A stretch of DNA of 16,964 nucleotides, taken from contig JAUWCK010000007.1 in NCBI GenBank assembly GCA_030609345.1, forward strand, positions 1 to 16,964. The letters run 5' to 3'. Below are positions 1 to 7,651 of the stretch, in pieces. Made by a program: the position numbers and the translations under genes. Each line of letters begins with the position of its first letter. Position 1 is the first letter of the stretch. The notes under the pieces were generated by a model. That model was not told the DNA's origin and did not search any database. It saw nothing but the letters and a program-made list of their open reading frames with translations. The DNA comes from Methanosarcinales archaeon (GTDB taxonomy: Archaea > Halobacteriota > Methanosarcinia > Methanosarcinales > Methanogasteraceae).

Positions 1-996
1 GTCAAAGGTCAACCATACAGCGAATACATCTTTGATGAGACCTGGGTCACTGTAACACCCGAAACAGCACAACTCGAACCCGATGCCAAGGAGGAGTTTA
101 CAATCGAGGTAAGCATCCCTGATGATGCAAATCGCGGGCATTACGGGGTGCAGATCGCATTCACAGACGATGTGATGCCAGTACCGTATCCGACACCGTA
201 TCCGAATTACATCAATGTGTTCAACTTTCAGGTCAGTGTATGGAAGCCGCCTGTGATACAGATTCAGAATTCTTATATCCATGATCGCGTTGAATCTGGC
301 AAGGGATACGATTACCAGATCAATCTGAAGAACGTCGGCGAGGAAGACATCGGGATTGATCCGAAGATCGGAGGCGGAAGAATGTACCGGCATGACATGA
401 TGCTGCCAGCATTCGAGGATGATGCGATCACCATCACCGCACCATCCGTTGTGCCGGCAGGTGGAACCGCCACTGTCAGTCTGCATCTTGCGGTGCCCGA
501 AGGTGCAAAGGGCAGGTACAACGGCGAGATTGATCTGGGTATCGATGATCCTTCCATTGATGAGTGGATGGGCGGCGTCCAGCTGAGTTTCGAGGTATGG
601 ACACAGCCGAGGGAGCCTTTTGTCAAGACATTCACAACAGAAACCGATTTACCCATAACCATCGAAATCCGGTCGGATCAGGGCTGGTATGGTGAATGTG
701 GAAGCGGAAATGCAGACGAAGAAGAGCCATACTTTGATGTGACCCTCGAAGGACCCGCCAGGGATGACGTGACGCCGAATCTTACAAAGGTCGCCTATCA
801 TGGCTCGGTCGATCTCGGCGGCAGCGGATGCACTCCACCATGGGAGGTAGACAGCAGTGGGACGTATCATGAAAGCCATACCAGTTACATCGAGCGATAC
901 ACGGTAGATGGTGCTGTTGGAGACTGGACACTTGGTATGCTCCCGCACTATGCCGAGCGGTTCGAGTACACGATAACGATCGGAGATACGGATTAA
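1..996 (+). CDS. Exported beta-sandwich (NEW3-like) surface protein, 5' end missing
   Basis: The frame is open from the first base, so the true start lies left of the window; 331 codons are visible. Two stretches resemble NEW3/Ig-like beta-sandwich repeats of archaeal exported proteins: codons ~17-52 (pattern TVTPETAQLEPDAKEEFTIE then RGHYGVQI) and codons ~146-183 (TAPSVVPAGGTATVSL then KGRYNGEIDLGIDD). In both, a Pro-rich strand precedes a 'sustained by design' Val/Thr alternation and ends in a G-x-Y-x-G/Q turn. A Cys pair (near GECGSG and GSGCTPPW, codons ~230-280) may form a disulfide, as expected outside the cell. There is no C-terminal membrane segment or sorting tail, so anchoring, if any, is N-terminal. 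The domain call is by residue pattern only; function is unknown. A hairpin terminator follows immediately. Confidence 0.75.
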   Translation, partial: VKGQPYSEYIFDETWVTVTPETAQLEPDAKEEFTIEVSIPDDANRGHYGVQIAFTDDVMPVPYPTPYPNYINVFNFQVSVWKPPVIQIQNSYIHDRVESGKGYDYQINLKNVGEEDIGIDPKIGGGRMYRHDMMLPAFEDDAITITAPSVVPAGGTATVSLHLAVPEGAKGRYNGEIDLGIDDPSIDEWMGGVQLSFEVWTQPREPFVKTFTTETDLPITIEIRSDQGWYGECGSGNADEEEPYFDVTLEGPARDDVTPNLTKVAYHGSVDLGGSGCTPPWEVDSSGTYHESHTSYIERYTVDGAVGDWTLGMLPHYAERFEYTITIGDTD

Positions 997-1037
997 GGCG
1001 CACGTCATCGCGCCTTATTTTTATTTTTTTATTTTTA
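995..1037 (+). terminator. Hairpin plus T-rich tract after the first gene
   Basis: A perfect 7-base stem (AAGGCGC at 995-1001, GCGCCTT at 1010-1016) with an 8-base loop starts at the stop codon and runs into a T-rich tract (1017-1037). This fits termination of the gene ending at 996. The same AT-rich tract may supply the TATA-like element for the lipoprotein starting at 1046, as there is no other room for a promoter. Confidence 0.65.
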
Positions 1038-1045
1038 GTGATAAT

Positions 1046-1618
1046 ATGAAAAACGCAACGATACTGGCTGTAATAGCAATCTCAACTGCACTGATCATCG
1101 GCGCAGGCTGCATCACAGACACCGAAAAGAAGATCCAATCATATAGGATTGTATGGGCGGGCACGCCGCCTGCTGGTCATGAGATGATCGAGACCGAACT
1201 CTCGCACCAGATTGCCCCGCATCCTGGCATGGTGTATGACAATGTGACCGTCTCGATCATGGAGAAGGAGGGTGCGATGCACCTCCGTGTATCTACCACA
1301 TCGTCTGCGTGCAGATACCCTGATCTGTATGATTTCACATACCAGAACCGTGAACTCGTCCGGACTGGCTATCTTCTCGAAGCGATTCCCGAATCCGTAA
1401 GACAGGATGCCATTGCAATCGCAATGCAAAACCAGGAGATTGTTGGTGCTTTATCAGGTGATGCAGGTGTGCCGACTGTGAAGCGGATTCTTCCTGAAAC
1501 ATCAGCGAAGTTCTATGCGCCAAAGACGCTGCTCAGTGTGACATGGATCGATGCAATGGTGTCAGCGCTGGTTGATATGGATGCTCGCAGGGTTGTCAAG
1601 ACGTGGAGCGGTGAATAA
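1046..1618 (+). CDS. Small archaeal lipoprotein, 190 aa
   Basis: The N-terminus is a classic lipoprotein signal: MKNATIL, a hydrophobic core and a lipobox IGAGC with the lipidated Cys at residue 22. The mature part is mixed alpha/beta. The C-terminal half (residues ~115-190) has a helix rich in Ile/Ala (DAIAIAMQNQEI), then strands ending VTWIDAMVSALVDMDARRVV and a final KTWSGE. This helix-plus-Vtw/VDxxxxxVV layout loosely resembles PepSY-like domains, but I do not recognise a named family. The ATG follows a weak GTGA motif and lies 49 bases after the previous stop. A 60-residue membrane protein gene starts two bases after the stop, so the two are probably cotranscribed. Confidence 0.85.
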   Translation: MKNATILAVIAISTALIIGAGCITDTEKKIQSYRIVWAGTPPAGHEMIETELSHQIAPHPGMVYDNVTVSIMEKEGAMHLRVSTTSSACRYPDLYDFTYQNRELVRTGYLLEAIPESVRQDAIAIAMQNQEIVGALSGDAGVPTVKRILPETSAKFYAPKTLLSVTWIDAMVSALVDMDARRVVKTWSGE

Positions 1619-1619
1619 A

Positions 1620-1802
1620 ATGAATGTTTCTACATTTACAGATTTCATAAAAGCCAGATGGCAGATGATTGCGGTATTGATAGCCGTAATCTGCATAATA
1701 ATTCTCGTGCTGCTATTTGTGGCTGGACTTCTCCTCCTGCCCGCCAAAATGACGTCATCGAGCGGAGTGATAACCTATTATGCCAATAATTCGACCGGAT
1801 GA
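1620..1802 (+). CDS. Single-pass small membrane protein, 60 aa
   Basis: The start at 1620 is chosen because GGTGA (1610-1614, overlapping the end of the previous gene) sits five bases before the ATG. The longer reading from 1551 would run deep inside the upstream gene. The product has a short N-terminal segment (MNVSTFTDFIKARWQ), one strong hydrophobic helix (residues ~16-41) and a short Ser/Thr-rich outer tail with a possible N-glycosylation site (NNST). It is translationally coupled to the lipoprotein gene. No family is recognised. Confidence 0.7.
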   Translation: MNVSTFTDFIKARWQMIAVLIAVICIIILVLLFVAGLLLLPAKMTSSSGVITYYANNSTG

Positions 1803-1838
1803 GATGATCTGGAGGATAATCGGACACATGGAGGATTT

Positions 1839-3719
1839 ATGAGAGCAACGAAGCTGATAGTGACTGTTATAGGGATTCTGGTCGTCTCTGGTTTTGCTGT
1901 GAGCAATGTTTATGGAGAAACTGCGATCACAGTAGACGATAGCGGTGGAGCAGATTACACATCGATACAGGATGCTGTATACAATGCAAACGATGGCGAT
2001 ACGATCCTTGTTTACACCGGAACGTATACGGAAAACGTGAATGTGACGAAACAGTTGACCATAAAGTCTGAATCCGGAAGTCCGGATGATACCATCGTCC
2101 GGGCTGCCGATCCAAACGATCACGTCTTCTATGTGACAGCAGATAACGTGACCATCAGCGGTTTTAGAGTAACAGGTGCAAATAATTATGGAATACGTCT
2201 CGATGGGGTCGAGGAATGCGCTGTTATTAATAATATCGTATCGAACAACAGATACGGCATCGGTATGGAGAATTCCGACCACAATGATCTGTTCAATAAC
2301 ACCGCAAACGCAAACGAATGGGGGGGCATCATTTTACGGCATTCCAGATACAATACTTTAAACAATAATAATGTTTTTAAAAATAAAGTTGGTATCAATG
2401 TGCTGCATAGTTCCCAATACAACAAAGTCAGCAATAATATTGCTTCGAATAATTCAGTCGGTATTGAACAGGCTCTTTCCGATAACAACAATCTGACAGG
2501 TAATGTTATATCGAAGAATCGGTATGGCATCTTCCTGTACAAGTGCAACAGCAACGAGATAACCGGCAACACCATGGACTCGAACAGTGACTGCGGCATC
2601 TATCTCAGGTATTCTGATAACAACGATCTGAGTAATAACACAGTACGTTCGAGTCATCTCGGCATCCATCTGGTTGATTACAGCAGAAACAATACACTAA
2701 AGGATAATTTCCTATCAAACAACAGCAAAGACATCAAGATAGCGGATGATTCTGACAGCAATATCCACAACAACGAGATCAGTGATAGAGATATCTTGCA
2801 GACGCCATCATACGATCATTTTTTTGGTTCAAATCCTAAGAATCGTGAGGTCATTTGTAGATATGGAAATCTCCCTCCACTTGAGACCGAAGAACAGAAA
2901 CAAAACTGGTCAGATAGTCTTAAAGAACTTGAAAAGAGTGCGAGACATGGAAGAAAGGGAAGAACCGGGTTATTTCCCAACTATCTGTATCCAAATGGCA
3001 AGGTACTATCCTGCGGCGAGAATTCACTTGGTTACTTTGTGGTAGTGTTCTACAAAAATTTAACGATCGAAAAGCAGCTGATTTATGAAATATATACGAT
3101 AATAGATGAAAATGCAAGGGATATGGGCATTCAGGAGGTCCCGGTAGAATTTGAATCCGCAGTTTTCCGTTATGATGGGGGTTATGTTGATGTTCTGGCA
3201 AATTTGAAAGAGAAACAAAAGATTCCTCTTGAAGAGTATATGAATCGTGAGAGTGCCTCATACAGACCTGATGTCATTGCTACCTACGGAAAACTTCCGG
3301 AAATTGAGACAGAAGAGCAATGCTGGAGATGGTTTCATAAGGATACACTTGCGATCATACATGGTTCAAGAGACCGGATGGATCCATACTTTACGGACGG
3401 CATACTGGTATCCTGTGGTTCTTATATCGATGGCTATATTGAGGTAACAGTTTACGAGAACTTAACGATTGAAACACAGCCGATAATGGAGGAAATCTAT
3501 GAGATAATTGATTACGAAGCGAAGAAGATAGGTATCCACGAGGTTCCGGTTGTATTCTTCAAAGGAGAGTTTGTCCGACCAGATATAGGTCTTCTGGTCG
3601 AAGATTCGAATGATGATACGGCTCTGCCCGATGAAACATCGGATGAGGCAGTCCCGGGCTTCGGATTGCTGGGTGGAGTGATCGCCTTTCTCTGCGGATG
3701 GCTATTCAGAAGAAAGTAG
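1839..3719 (+). CDS. NosD-like parallel beta-helix surface protein with duplicated C-terminal domain and PGF tail
   Basis: This 626-residue protein starts with a signal peptide ending near residue 26 (SNVYGE). Residues ~28-78 carry the typical opening of archaeal beta-helix proteins (GGADYTSIQDAV, GDTILVYTGTYTENV). Residues ~95-320 hold Asn-rich PbH1 rungs of about 22-24 residues (pattern xxGIxLxxSxxNxLxxNxxxxN), as in NosD/CASH-type carbohydrate-binding or hydrolase families; copper delivery is not implied. Two further repeats of ~100 residues follow (338-438 and 479-573). Each starts V-I-x-x-Y-G-x-L-P and ends with MGIQEVPV or IGIHEVPV. The C-terminus has PGF at 606-608, a hydrophobic helix and RRK, a PGF-type sorting signal for archaeosortase processing. 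GGAGG lies just before the ATG. Many N-x-S/T sites suggest glycosylation. Confidence 0.88.
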   Translation: MRATKLIVTVIGILVVSGFAVSNVYGETAITVDDSGGADYTSIQDAVYNANDGDTILVYTGTYTENVNVTKQLTIKSESGSPDDTIVRAADPNDHVFYVTADNVTISGFRVTGANNYGIRLDGVEECAVINNIVSNNRYGIGMENSDHNDLFNNTANANEWGGIILRHSRYNTLNNNNVFKNKVGINVLHSSQYNKVSNNIASNNSVGIEQALSDNNNLTGNVISKNRYGIFLYKCNSNEITGNTMDSNSDCGIYLRYSDNNDLSNNTVRSSHLGIHLVDYSRNNTLKDNFLSNNSKDIKIADDSDSNIHNNEISDRDILQTPSYDHFFGSNPKNREVICRYGNLPPLETEEQKQNWSDSLKELEKSARHGRKGRTGLFPNYLYPNGKVLSCGENSLGYFVVVFYKNLTIEKQLIYEIYTIIDENARDMGIQEVPVEFESAVFRYDGGYVDVLANLKEKQKIPLEEYMNRESASYRPDVIATYGKLPEIETEEQCWRWFHKDTLAIIHGSRDRMDPYFTDGILVSCGSYIDGYIEVTVYENLTIETQPIMEEIYEIIDYEAKKIGIHEVPVVFFKGEFVRPDIGLLVEDSNDDTALPDETSDEAVPGFGLLGGVIAFLCGWLFRRK

Positions 3720-3758
3720 ACATAAAAAGATGTTTTGTGGGTTCAGAACTCTACAAAA

Positions 3759-3772
3759 AACATGATCATGTT
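3759..3772. promoter_or_regulatory. 14-base perfect palindrome in the gap before the 3851 gene
   Basis: AACATGATCATGTT reads the same on both strands. It lies in the 131-base gap between the beta-helix gene and the gene at 3851, upstream of a weak AT-rich element (TTTATTGTTATAC near 3777-3789) that could be a promoter. It could be an operator for a dimeric regulator, but an isolated palindrome of this size can occur by chance. Confidence 0.25.
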
Positions 3773-3850
3773 GCGCTTTATTGTTATACGTTGGTCATGC
3801 CTTCGGGGAGTGATGGAACGTAAAACACAGAATAAAGGAGGTAAAACGAC

Positions 3851-4315
3851 ATGAAAGGAATAACGAAACCGAAAGGATTCGGAATGGCAGCCGCACTGCT
3901 GATAGCAGCGCTGCTCACAGGAGTGGTGGTTGCATTAGCAGTCAGTGGAGACGATCTGCAGGATATATATCTGCAGGAATTGTATCGCAGATACAACGTG
4001 ACCGAAAACGACGTATTGTTCGCAAAGAATGAGCTACCCCACTACCTGAATGGGACGATCCTGGACGGCGATACCAGAGTTATAGTAACCGCGACAGGCG
4101 AACCGCCAGAGGGTCTGAAAGAAGGTGGGGATTACGACGTAGTGATACGCACGAAGGAGATGCACGCCATCATGGAAGACGCGAAGAAACGGTATATAGA
4201 GAAGTATGGTGTAGACCCGGCAAATCCTAAATTGGATGAGGTAGGCGGCATCCTTCTTCCCAACGAGGAAGTAGAGAGACTCGTTAAAATCGGGAAGATT
4301 ATTCCGTTGGAATAG
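3851..4315 (+). CDS. Exported or N-anchored protein of unknown function, 154 aa
   Basis: A strong ribosome binding site (AAAGGAGG, 3834-3841) sits nine bases before the ATG. Residues 1-11 are basic, residues ~12-32 form a hydrophobic helix (signal peptide or anchor) ending ALAVSGDD, and the rest is soluble, charged and predicted outside. Visible features are QDIYLQELYRRYNVTEND, a strand pair around DTRVIVTATGEPP, and a helix with KKRYIEKYGVDPANP. The C-terminus is short and polar (KIGKIIPLE) with no second membrane segment. I recognise no family. It heads a close-packed set with the ORFs at 4336 and 4449 (20- and 2-base gaps). Confidence 0.75.
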   Translation: MKGITKPKGFGMAAALLIAALLTGVVVALAVSGDDLQDIYLQELYRRYNVTENDVLFAKNELPHYLNGTILDGDTRVIVTATGEPPEGLKEGGDYDVVIRTKEMHAIMEDAKKRYIEKYGVDPANPKLDEVGGILLPNEEVERLVKIGKIIPLE

Positions 4316-4335
4316 AATAAAGAGGATTTAGAACT

Positions 4336-4446
4336 ATGAATAAAAAATATTTAATCATCATAGTAGTGCTGGCAATTGTAGCAGTATACGTTGGGGACTG
4401 TTATTCCCTTATTGTGTCAAACCCTCTGTTGGAGGGGTTAGTTTAG
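4336..4446 (+). CDS. Signal-peptide-like micro-ORF, 36 aa
   Basis: The ORF starts nine bases after AGAGGA (4321-4326). It encodes a Lys-rich start (MNKKY), a hydrophobic helix (residues ~5-19) and about 16 further residues. This is a signal peptide with almost nothing behind it. Its last codons contain GGAGGGG (4431-4437), the ribosome binding site of the next gene at 4449. It may be a small exported peptide, or the detached leader of the 4449 protein after a frameshift: the 4449 frame is open upstream across this region, and a run of four G's is a likely slip site. Confidence 0.45.
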   Translation: MNKKYLIIIVVLAIVAVYVGDCYSLIVSNPLLEGLV

Positions 4447-4448
4447 CG

Positions 4449-4868
4449 ATGAGTGATGAGAATTTATCCGAAGTCGAAGTAATTCTGAGAGAGAACCTGC
4501 CCACTCCATTTACTGTAAGAGTGTCGTCGAGCTCACCCAGGTATTACACAGTCATCCCTTCGTCTGAGTTCAACAATTCAAAAGAAACTTTGCAGGATAA
4601 CGAAAGCATAGAGATCACAGCACTGAAGCAGGAAAATGGGAATATATATGCTTCTTTCGAATTATGTTTCGACAAACGCGATTCGGATTATAATATAACA
4701 GAACTCCAGGAACATCTCAACAAATACTCGCTGGAGGCGAAAGAAGTTAACTGGATATATGTACAATTTGAGGATAACGTGCGTTATAGCGAGATCGAAG
4801 AGACATTGCATCTTTTAGAAAACGAGAGCAATGTGATTAGAGTATTCCCCGATGTTCTTAAGAGATAG
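4449..4868 (+). CDS. Hypothetical protein, 139 aa, possibly separated from its signal peptide
   Basis: The ATG lies 11 bases after GGAGGGG, so independent translation is plausible. The product is hydrophilic and has no signal or membrane segment, although every neighbour is exported. It shows mixed strands and helices: SEVEVILRENLPTPFTV, a helix around ITELQEHLNKYSL, then WIYVQFEDNV, and a final SEIEETLHLL helix with a VIRVFPDV strand. The last half looks like a small alpha/beta fold. Four potential N-glycosylation sites fit an exported protein whose leader is the 4336 ORF in another frame. No family recognised. Confidence 0.65.
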   Translation: MSDENLSEVEVILRENLPTPFTVRVSSSSPRYYTVIPSSEFNNSKETLQDNESIEITALKQENGNIYASFELCFDKRDSDYNITELQEHLNKYSLEAKEVNWIYVQFEDNVRYSEIEETLHLLENESNVIRVFPDVLKR

Positions 4869-4965
4869 GTGAAAATATTGAAAGCTGATGACCGCGTTCA
4901 CGACGACCGATTGCTTGACGAGCCACAGGAGCGTCAGAAACGATGATACACCATCCATGAAAGCA

Positions 4966-5760
4966 TCACCGCATCGTGTGTAATAACTCGAGAATACCAC
5001 GATCAATACTGTATGCTGTATATCGACCATCCGTATCTGCTCTGACGATCCCCTGCTCCTTCAGGTGCCTGATATGCCAGCTGATCGTTGGCGCAGAAAC
5101 TCCGATTCTTCCGGCAAGGGTTTCATGGGTTATCTGCCCATGATTGAGGATTTCTGATATGATTCTTCTATGTTTATCGTTTTTCAGCGCGGCGAGTGTT
5201 ATTTTCTCTTTCTCCCCGTAGGTGCTCTCATTCAAGAAATAATGTATCTTTCCGCGTGATTTGTAGGCTACTATCATATTTTGTTCCTCTAACATCCCAA
5301 TATGGTATTCGACAACTCCTTTATTCAATTCTGTTTCTTTTATTATTTCATTAGGATAAGTACCTGGGTTTGAACTGATAAAACCATATATCTGACCCCT
5401 GTTCGTGTTATCCAAGACGTTGGACCGATGTATTCTCCTGTATCCGCCCAAGACGTAGAGAAATCTTGCTGAAAACAGGATCTCTGTAGCAGGGGCTATC
5501 TTCATAGAGATTAGCCAGAGAAGAAACATCCAGTATGGAATCGGTATAACCTCGATTTCGCGCACCTCTTCACCATTCACCGAAACACCAAATTCTTCGT
5601 TCAAGCAGGGGCGCACAGTGTACTCGGTAGCTGCCACTGAAGTTGAAATCAAAAGTAAGAATAAGAGGCATACGAGGAGAGTCCTCGCTGCCTTAGTGCT
5701 GATACACGTTTGATGCGCAGTCCTCAACTTCGATGACATGTACTTCATCTGAACTTCCAT
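4966..5760 (-). CDS. Membrane-anchored transcription regulator with two winged-helix domains
   Basis: A 264-residue protein with a basic N-terminus, a first hydrophobic helix (~27-44), a short outer loop (~45-72, with CLNEEFGVSVNGEEV), a second hydrophobic stretch (~73-104) and a cytoplasmic C-terminus. The C-terminus holds two MarR/ArsR-like winged helices: ~118-176 (recognition helix near ELNKGVVEYHIGMLEE, wing SRGKIHYF) and ~190-252 (helix VSAPTISWHIRHLKEQG, wing DGRYTAYSI). This matches COG3398-like archaeal two-HTH regulators. ATGs at codons 5 and 8 are also possible starts. It diverges from the S-layer-type gene at 5948 with a 187-base shared control region, so it may control that gene, itself, or both. 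The outer loop could sense an envelope signal; this is inference. Confidence 0.85.
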   Translation of the reverse strand: MEVQMKYMSSKLRTAHQTCISTKAARTLLVCLLFLLLISTSVAATEYTVRPCLNEEFGVSVNGEEVREIEVIPIPYWMFLLWLISMKIAPATEILFSARFLYVLGGYRRIHRSNVLDNTNRGQIYGFISSNPGTYPNEIIKETELNKGVVEYHIGMLEEQNMIVAYKSRGKIHYFLNESTYGEKEKITLAALKNDKHRRIISEILNHGQITHETLAGRIGVSAPTISWHIRHLKEQGIVRADTDGRYTAYSIDRGILELLHTMR

Positions 5761-5861
5761 TATCCCAATTCAACATAACCTTTGTTTAGAATCGTATCAA
5801 GATGTGTTCTTCCATCGATTGCGCCACAGACTTCGCACAGTTAGAGACTTTGCATAGAAAC

Positions 5862-5869
5862 TATATATT
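5862..5869 (+). promoter_or_regulatory. TATA box of the S-layer-type gene
   Basis: TATATATT is preceded by a purine-rich BRE-like GAAAC (5857-5861). Transcription would start about 26 bases downstream, near 5890, leaving a leader of about 55 bases with an ACAGGAG ribosome binding site (5931-5937) before the ATG at 5948. The divergent regulator gene starts at 5760. Confidence 0.6.
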
Positions 5870-5875
5870 GGTGTG

Positions 5876-5890
5876 ACGCCATAGTGGCGT
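5876..5890. promoter_or_regulatory. Inverted repeat at the predicted transcription start
   Basis: ACGCCA-TAG-TGGCGT is a 6-base inverted repeat with a 3-base spacer, placed between the TATA box and the expected start of transcription near 5890, and followed by TTTT. It could be an operator bound by the divergent winged-helix regulator, or a hairpin at the 5' end of the transcript. Confidence 0.4.
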
Positions 5891-5947
5891 TTTGTAGGGT
5901 TCAACCATACCCAAAAGAAAAACAGAAACCACAGGAGACCAGATAAC

Positions 5948-7351
5948 ATGAAAGAAATACTGAAACTAACATTTGCCGCGATGCTGATTCTAACAGCCAT
6001 CCCGGCAATATCTGCCGAAACCGCCGCATTCAACGGCACACTCTTTGTCGGCGTGCCAGTCGAACTGGACGCAGACGGACTCACCGCGATCTGCAGGGAC
6101 ATCAGCAGAGATGGTAATGCGGCATGGATCGAACTCGAAAAAGACAACGAGGTGCAGTACAGCCACATCCTGGAACAGGCTGATTTAATCGTGTACGAAA
6201 ACGATTCTGATTCACTGGCATACCGAATCGATGCGATATTCCATGGCACCCAGACCAACATGGCAAAGATTTCAGTGATCGACCCATCCGGAATCGACAT
6301 GAGTGTTGTCAGAACCAGACCAGACAGCATCCTGCTCAGCATGGGCGAGCGATGCAATCTCAACGATGGCACAGTGGTTGTGCACAGGATAATGGGCGTA
6401 AATGGCGATAAGGTATGGATCGAACTCGGGGATGGCGAGGCGTGGGATAGCCACATCCTGTTGTGGGATAGCCACATCCTGAAGGAAGGCGATCCAATCG
6501 TGTACAAGAACGACTCCGATGAATGGGTGGCGTACAGAATCGATGCAATATTCCGCGGCATCAAGCATGACCTGATCGAACTCTCGCCCGTTGATCCGCC
6601 CATCAACCAGTCCATCATCGACTTCAACAATGTACATGGACTCCGGGACAATTTCATACTCGATCTTGATGAGCAGAAGGACATCGGCGGCGGCATAACT
6701 CTTCGGTGCACAGGCATCGATCTGCCAGATGGTACGGCATGGATCGAACTCTCGAAGAACGGAACGGTGCAGTACAGCCATATCCTGCAGGAAGGCGAAT
6801 ATTTCACTTATGAGGATGCTGAAATTGGAATACCGCGCTGCTGCGGGGTGCATCGAGTGTTTACCGGCGTTACGGGAAATCTCGTGGAGTTCTCTCCGAT
6901 CAGCCCGGTACGCTCCGATTTTGATGTATCATCCGTTCCGGATCGATCCGAGTATGTAATGGTCGGGCTGGGCGAGCTTGTAGAACTGGCAGGAGGCGCG
7001 AAACTGCTCTGCAAACAGATCGATCAGGACGGCGAAAAGGTCTGGATTGAGATTGAACGAAACGAGTATGAGAAATCCGGGAAAGTCATAAACCGGACAC
7101 ATCCCTTTGCGTACAGGGTGGGCGACATCGAGTACGTGTATGATCTCGAGGCGGTCTTTCTCGGAAAAGAGAAGAGCGCGATAGAGATCTCGTTTGCGGG
7201 TTCATCGCCTGTTGTGGGCGGGGACTCTGATGTCCAGACTCACACACCTGCTCCCACAGTTCCTGCATTCACAGCGTCTGTTGCGTTTGCAGCGATTGTG
7301 GTGCTGGGGCTGCTGGCGGTCGTGTATGCGAGGCGGCGGCGACACAGTTAA
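5948..7351 (+). CDS. S-layer-type surface protein with four repeats and a PAF-type C-terminal tail
   Basis: A 467-residue exported protein with a signal peptide cleaved near residue 23 (PAISA). Four repeats of ~100 residues each carry a W-I-E-L/I core (60, 157, 265, 366), a Y-S/D-H-I-L or equivalent segment, a tyrosine strand and a closing Y-R-I-D-A-I-F or variant (92, 196, ~301, ~398). This fits the Methanosarcinales S-layer domain (DUF1608/PF07752), so it is probably a lattice or lattice-associated protein. The C-terminus has a Thr/Pro stalk, VPAF (PAF at 439-441), a hydrophobic helix and ARRRR. The layout is that of a PGF sorting tail, but with Ala for Gly. A 21-base tandem duplication in repeat 2 doubles the WDSHIL segment. 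Sites of the form N-x-S/T are present. The start follows ACAGGAG. Confidence 0.85.
   Translation: MKEILKLTFAAMLILTAIPAISAETAAFNGTLFVGVPVELDADGLTAICRDISRDGNAAWIELEKDNEVQYSHILEQADLIVYENDSDSLAYRIDAIFHGTQTNMAKISVIDPSGIDMSVVRTRPDSILLSMGERCNLNDGTVVVHRIMGVNGDKVWIELGDGEAWDSHILLWDSHILKEGDPIVYKNDSDEWVAYRIDAIFRGIKHDLIELSPVDPPINQSIIDFNNVHGLRDNFILDLDEQKDIGGGITLRCTGIDLPDGTAWIELSKNGTVQYSHILQEGEYFTYEDAEIGIPRCCGVHRVFTGVTGNLVEFSPISPVRSDFDVSSVPDRSEYVMVGLGELVELAGGAKLLCKQIDQDGEKVWIEIERNEYEKSGKVINRTHPFAYRVGDIEYVYDLEAVFLGKEKSAIEISFAGSSPVVGGDSDVQTHTPAPTVPAFTASVAFAAIVVLGLLAVVYARRRRHS
6442..6481 (+). repeat. 21-base in-frame tandem duplication inside the S-layer-type gene
   Basis: A 19-base unit (GTGGGATAGCCACATCCTG) occurs at 6442-6460 and again at 6463-6481, a period of 21 bases. 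It adds seven residues so that WDSHIL appears twice in a row in the second S-layer repeat. The other repeats have the corresponding segment once. The exact match suggests a recent slippage event. Confidence 0.85.
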
Positions 7352-7360
7352 AATACGAAT

Positions 7361-7401
7361 ATGACTGCGAATCGGTTTGTAGTTTAGATAAATCTTAATA
7401 C
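7361..7401 (+). promoter_or_regulatory. Promoter of the truncated SIMPL gene, with CTGCRAA upstream element
   Basis: CTGCGAA begins at 7365 and the TATA-like CTTAATAC at 7394, exactly 29 bases apart, as in the promoters at 15342/15371 and 11174/11203. Transcription would start near 7423, giving a leader of about 50 bases with AAGGAGGA before the ATG at 7475. The region is visibly homologous to the promoter of the intact SIMPL gene. Confidence 0.5.
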
Positions 7402-7474
7402 ACGCCCAATCACACGCTTAACAGGAACTATGCAGACACACAATTCTACAAATAACAAAAAGGAGGACACAGAC

Positions 7475-7651
7475 ATGAACAACAGAACAAGATGGATAAC
7501 CATATTCCTGCTCGCAGGACTCGTGATCTCGGCTGGACTCGCTTCGGCAGGGTTCTGGGACTCGGATGCGCCCGAAGTGCAGCAGAAGAAGGTGATCACA
7601 GTGTCCGGACACGGCACCGTTGACATATATCCTGATGAGGCTGTGCTATGA
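7475..7651 (+). pseudogene. Truncated SIMPL (DUF541) gene, first ~57 codons only
   Basis: The first 57 codons match the intact SIMPL gene at 15451: the same signal peptide start (MNNRTRWIT, then FLLAGLVISAGLASA) and the same SGHGTVD-Y-PDEAV segment opening the SIMPL domain. About 200 residues of the domain are then missing, and the frame ends in CTATGA, overlapping the ATG of the next gene. The ribosome binding site (AAGGAGGA) and promoter are retained, so it is probably still transcribed, and it now serves as the leader of the lipoprotein gene through an ATGA overlap. The break lies near 7645. The fragment could still be made and exported as a ~33-residue peptide, but it cannot fold as SIMPL. 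Confidence 0.8.

Noticed and set aside
4869..4946. A 25-codon GTG ORF right after the 4449 gene
   Set aside because: It is very short, hydrophilic, without ribosome binding site or coding-like pattern. It is probably chance in the gap before the minus-strand regulator's end.
3732..5904. A GTTTTGT(A)GGGTTCA match at 3732-3746 and 5889-5904, in the leaders of the 3851 and 5948 genes
   Set aside because: It is one 15-base match with different spacing from the start codons (about 119 and 59 bases) and different flanks; too little to call a shared element.
5797..6807. A long open frame of 336 codons on the minus strand opposite the S-layer-type gene
   Set aside because: The plus-strand gene has a signal peptide, repeats and sorting tail. 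The antisense frame is Ser/Met-rich low-complexity and follows from the plus-strand codon pattern.
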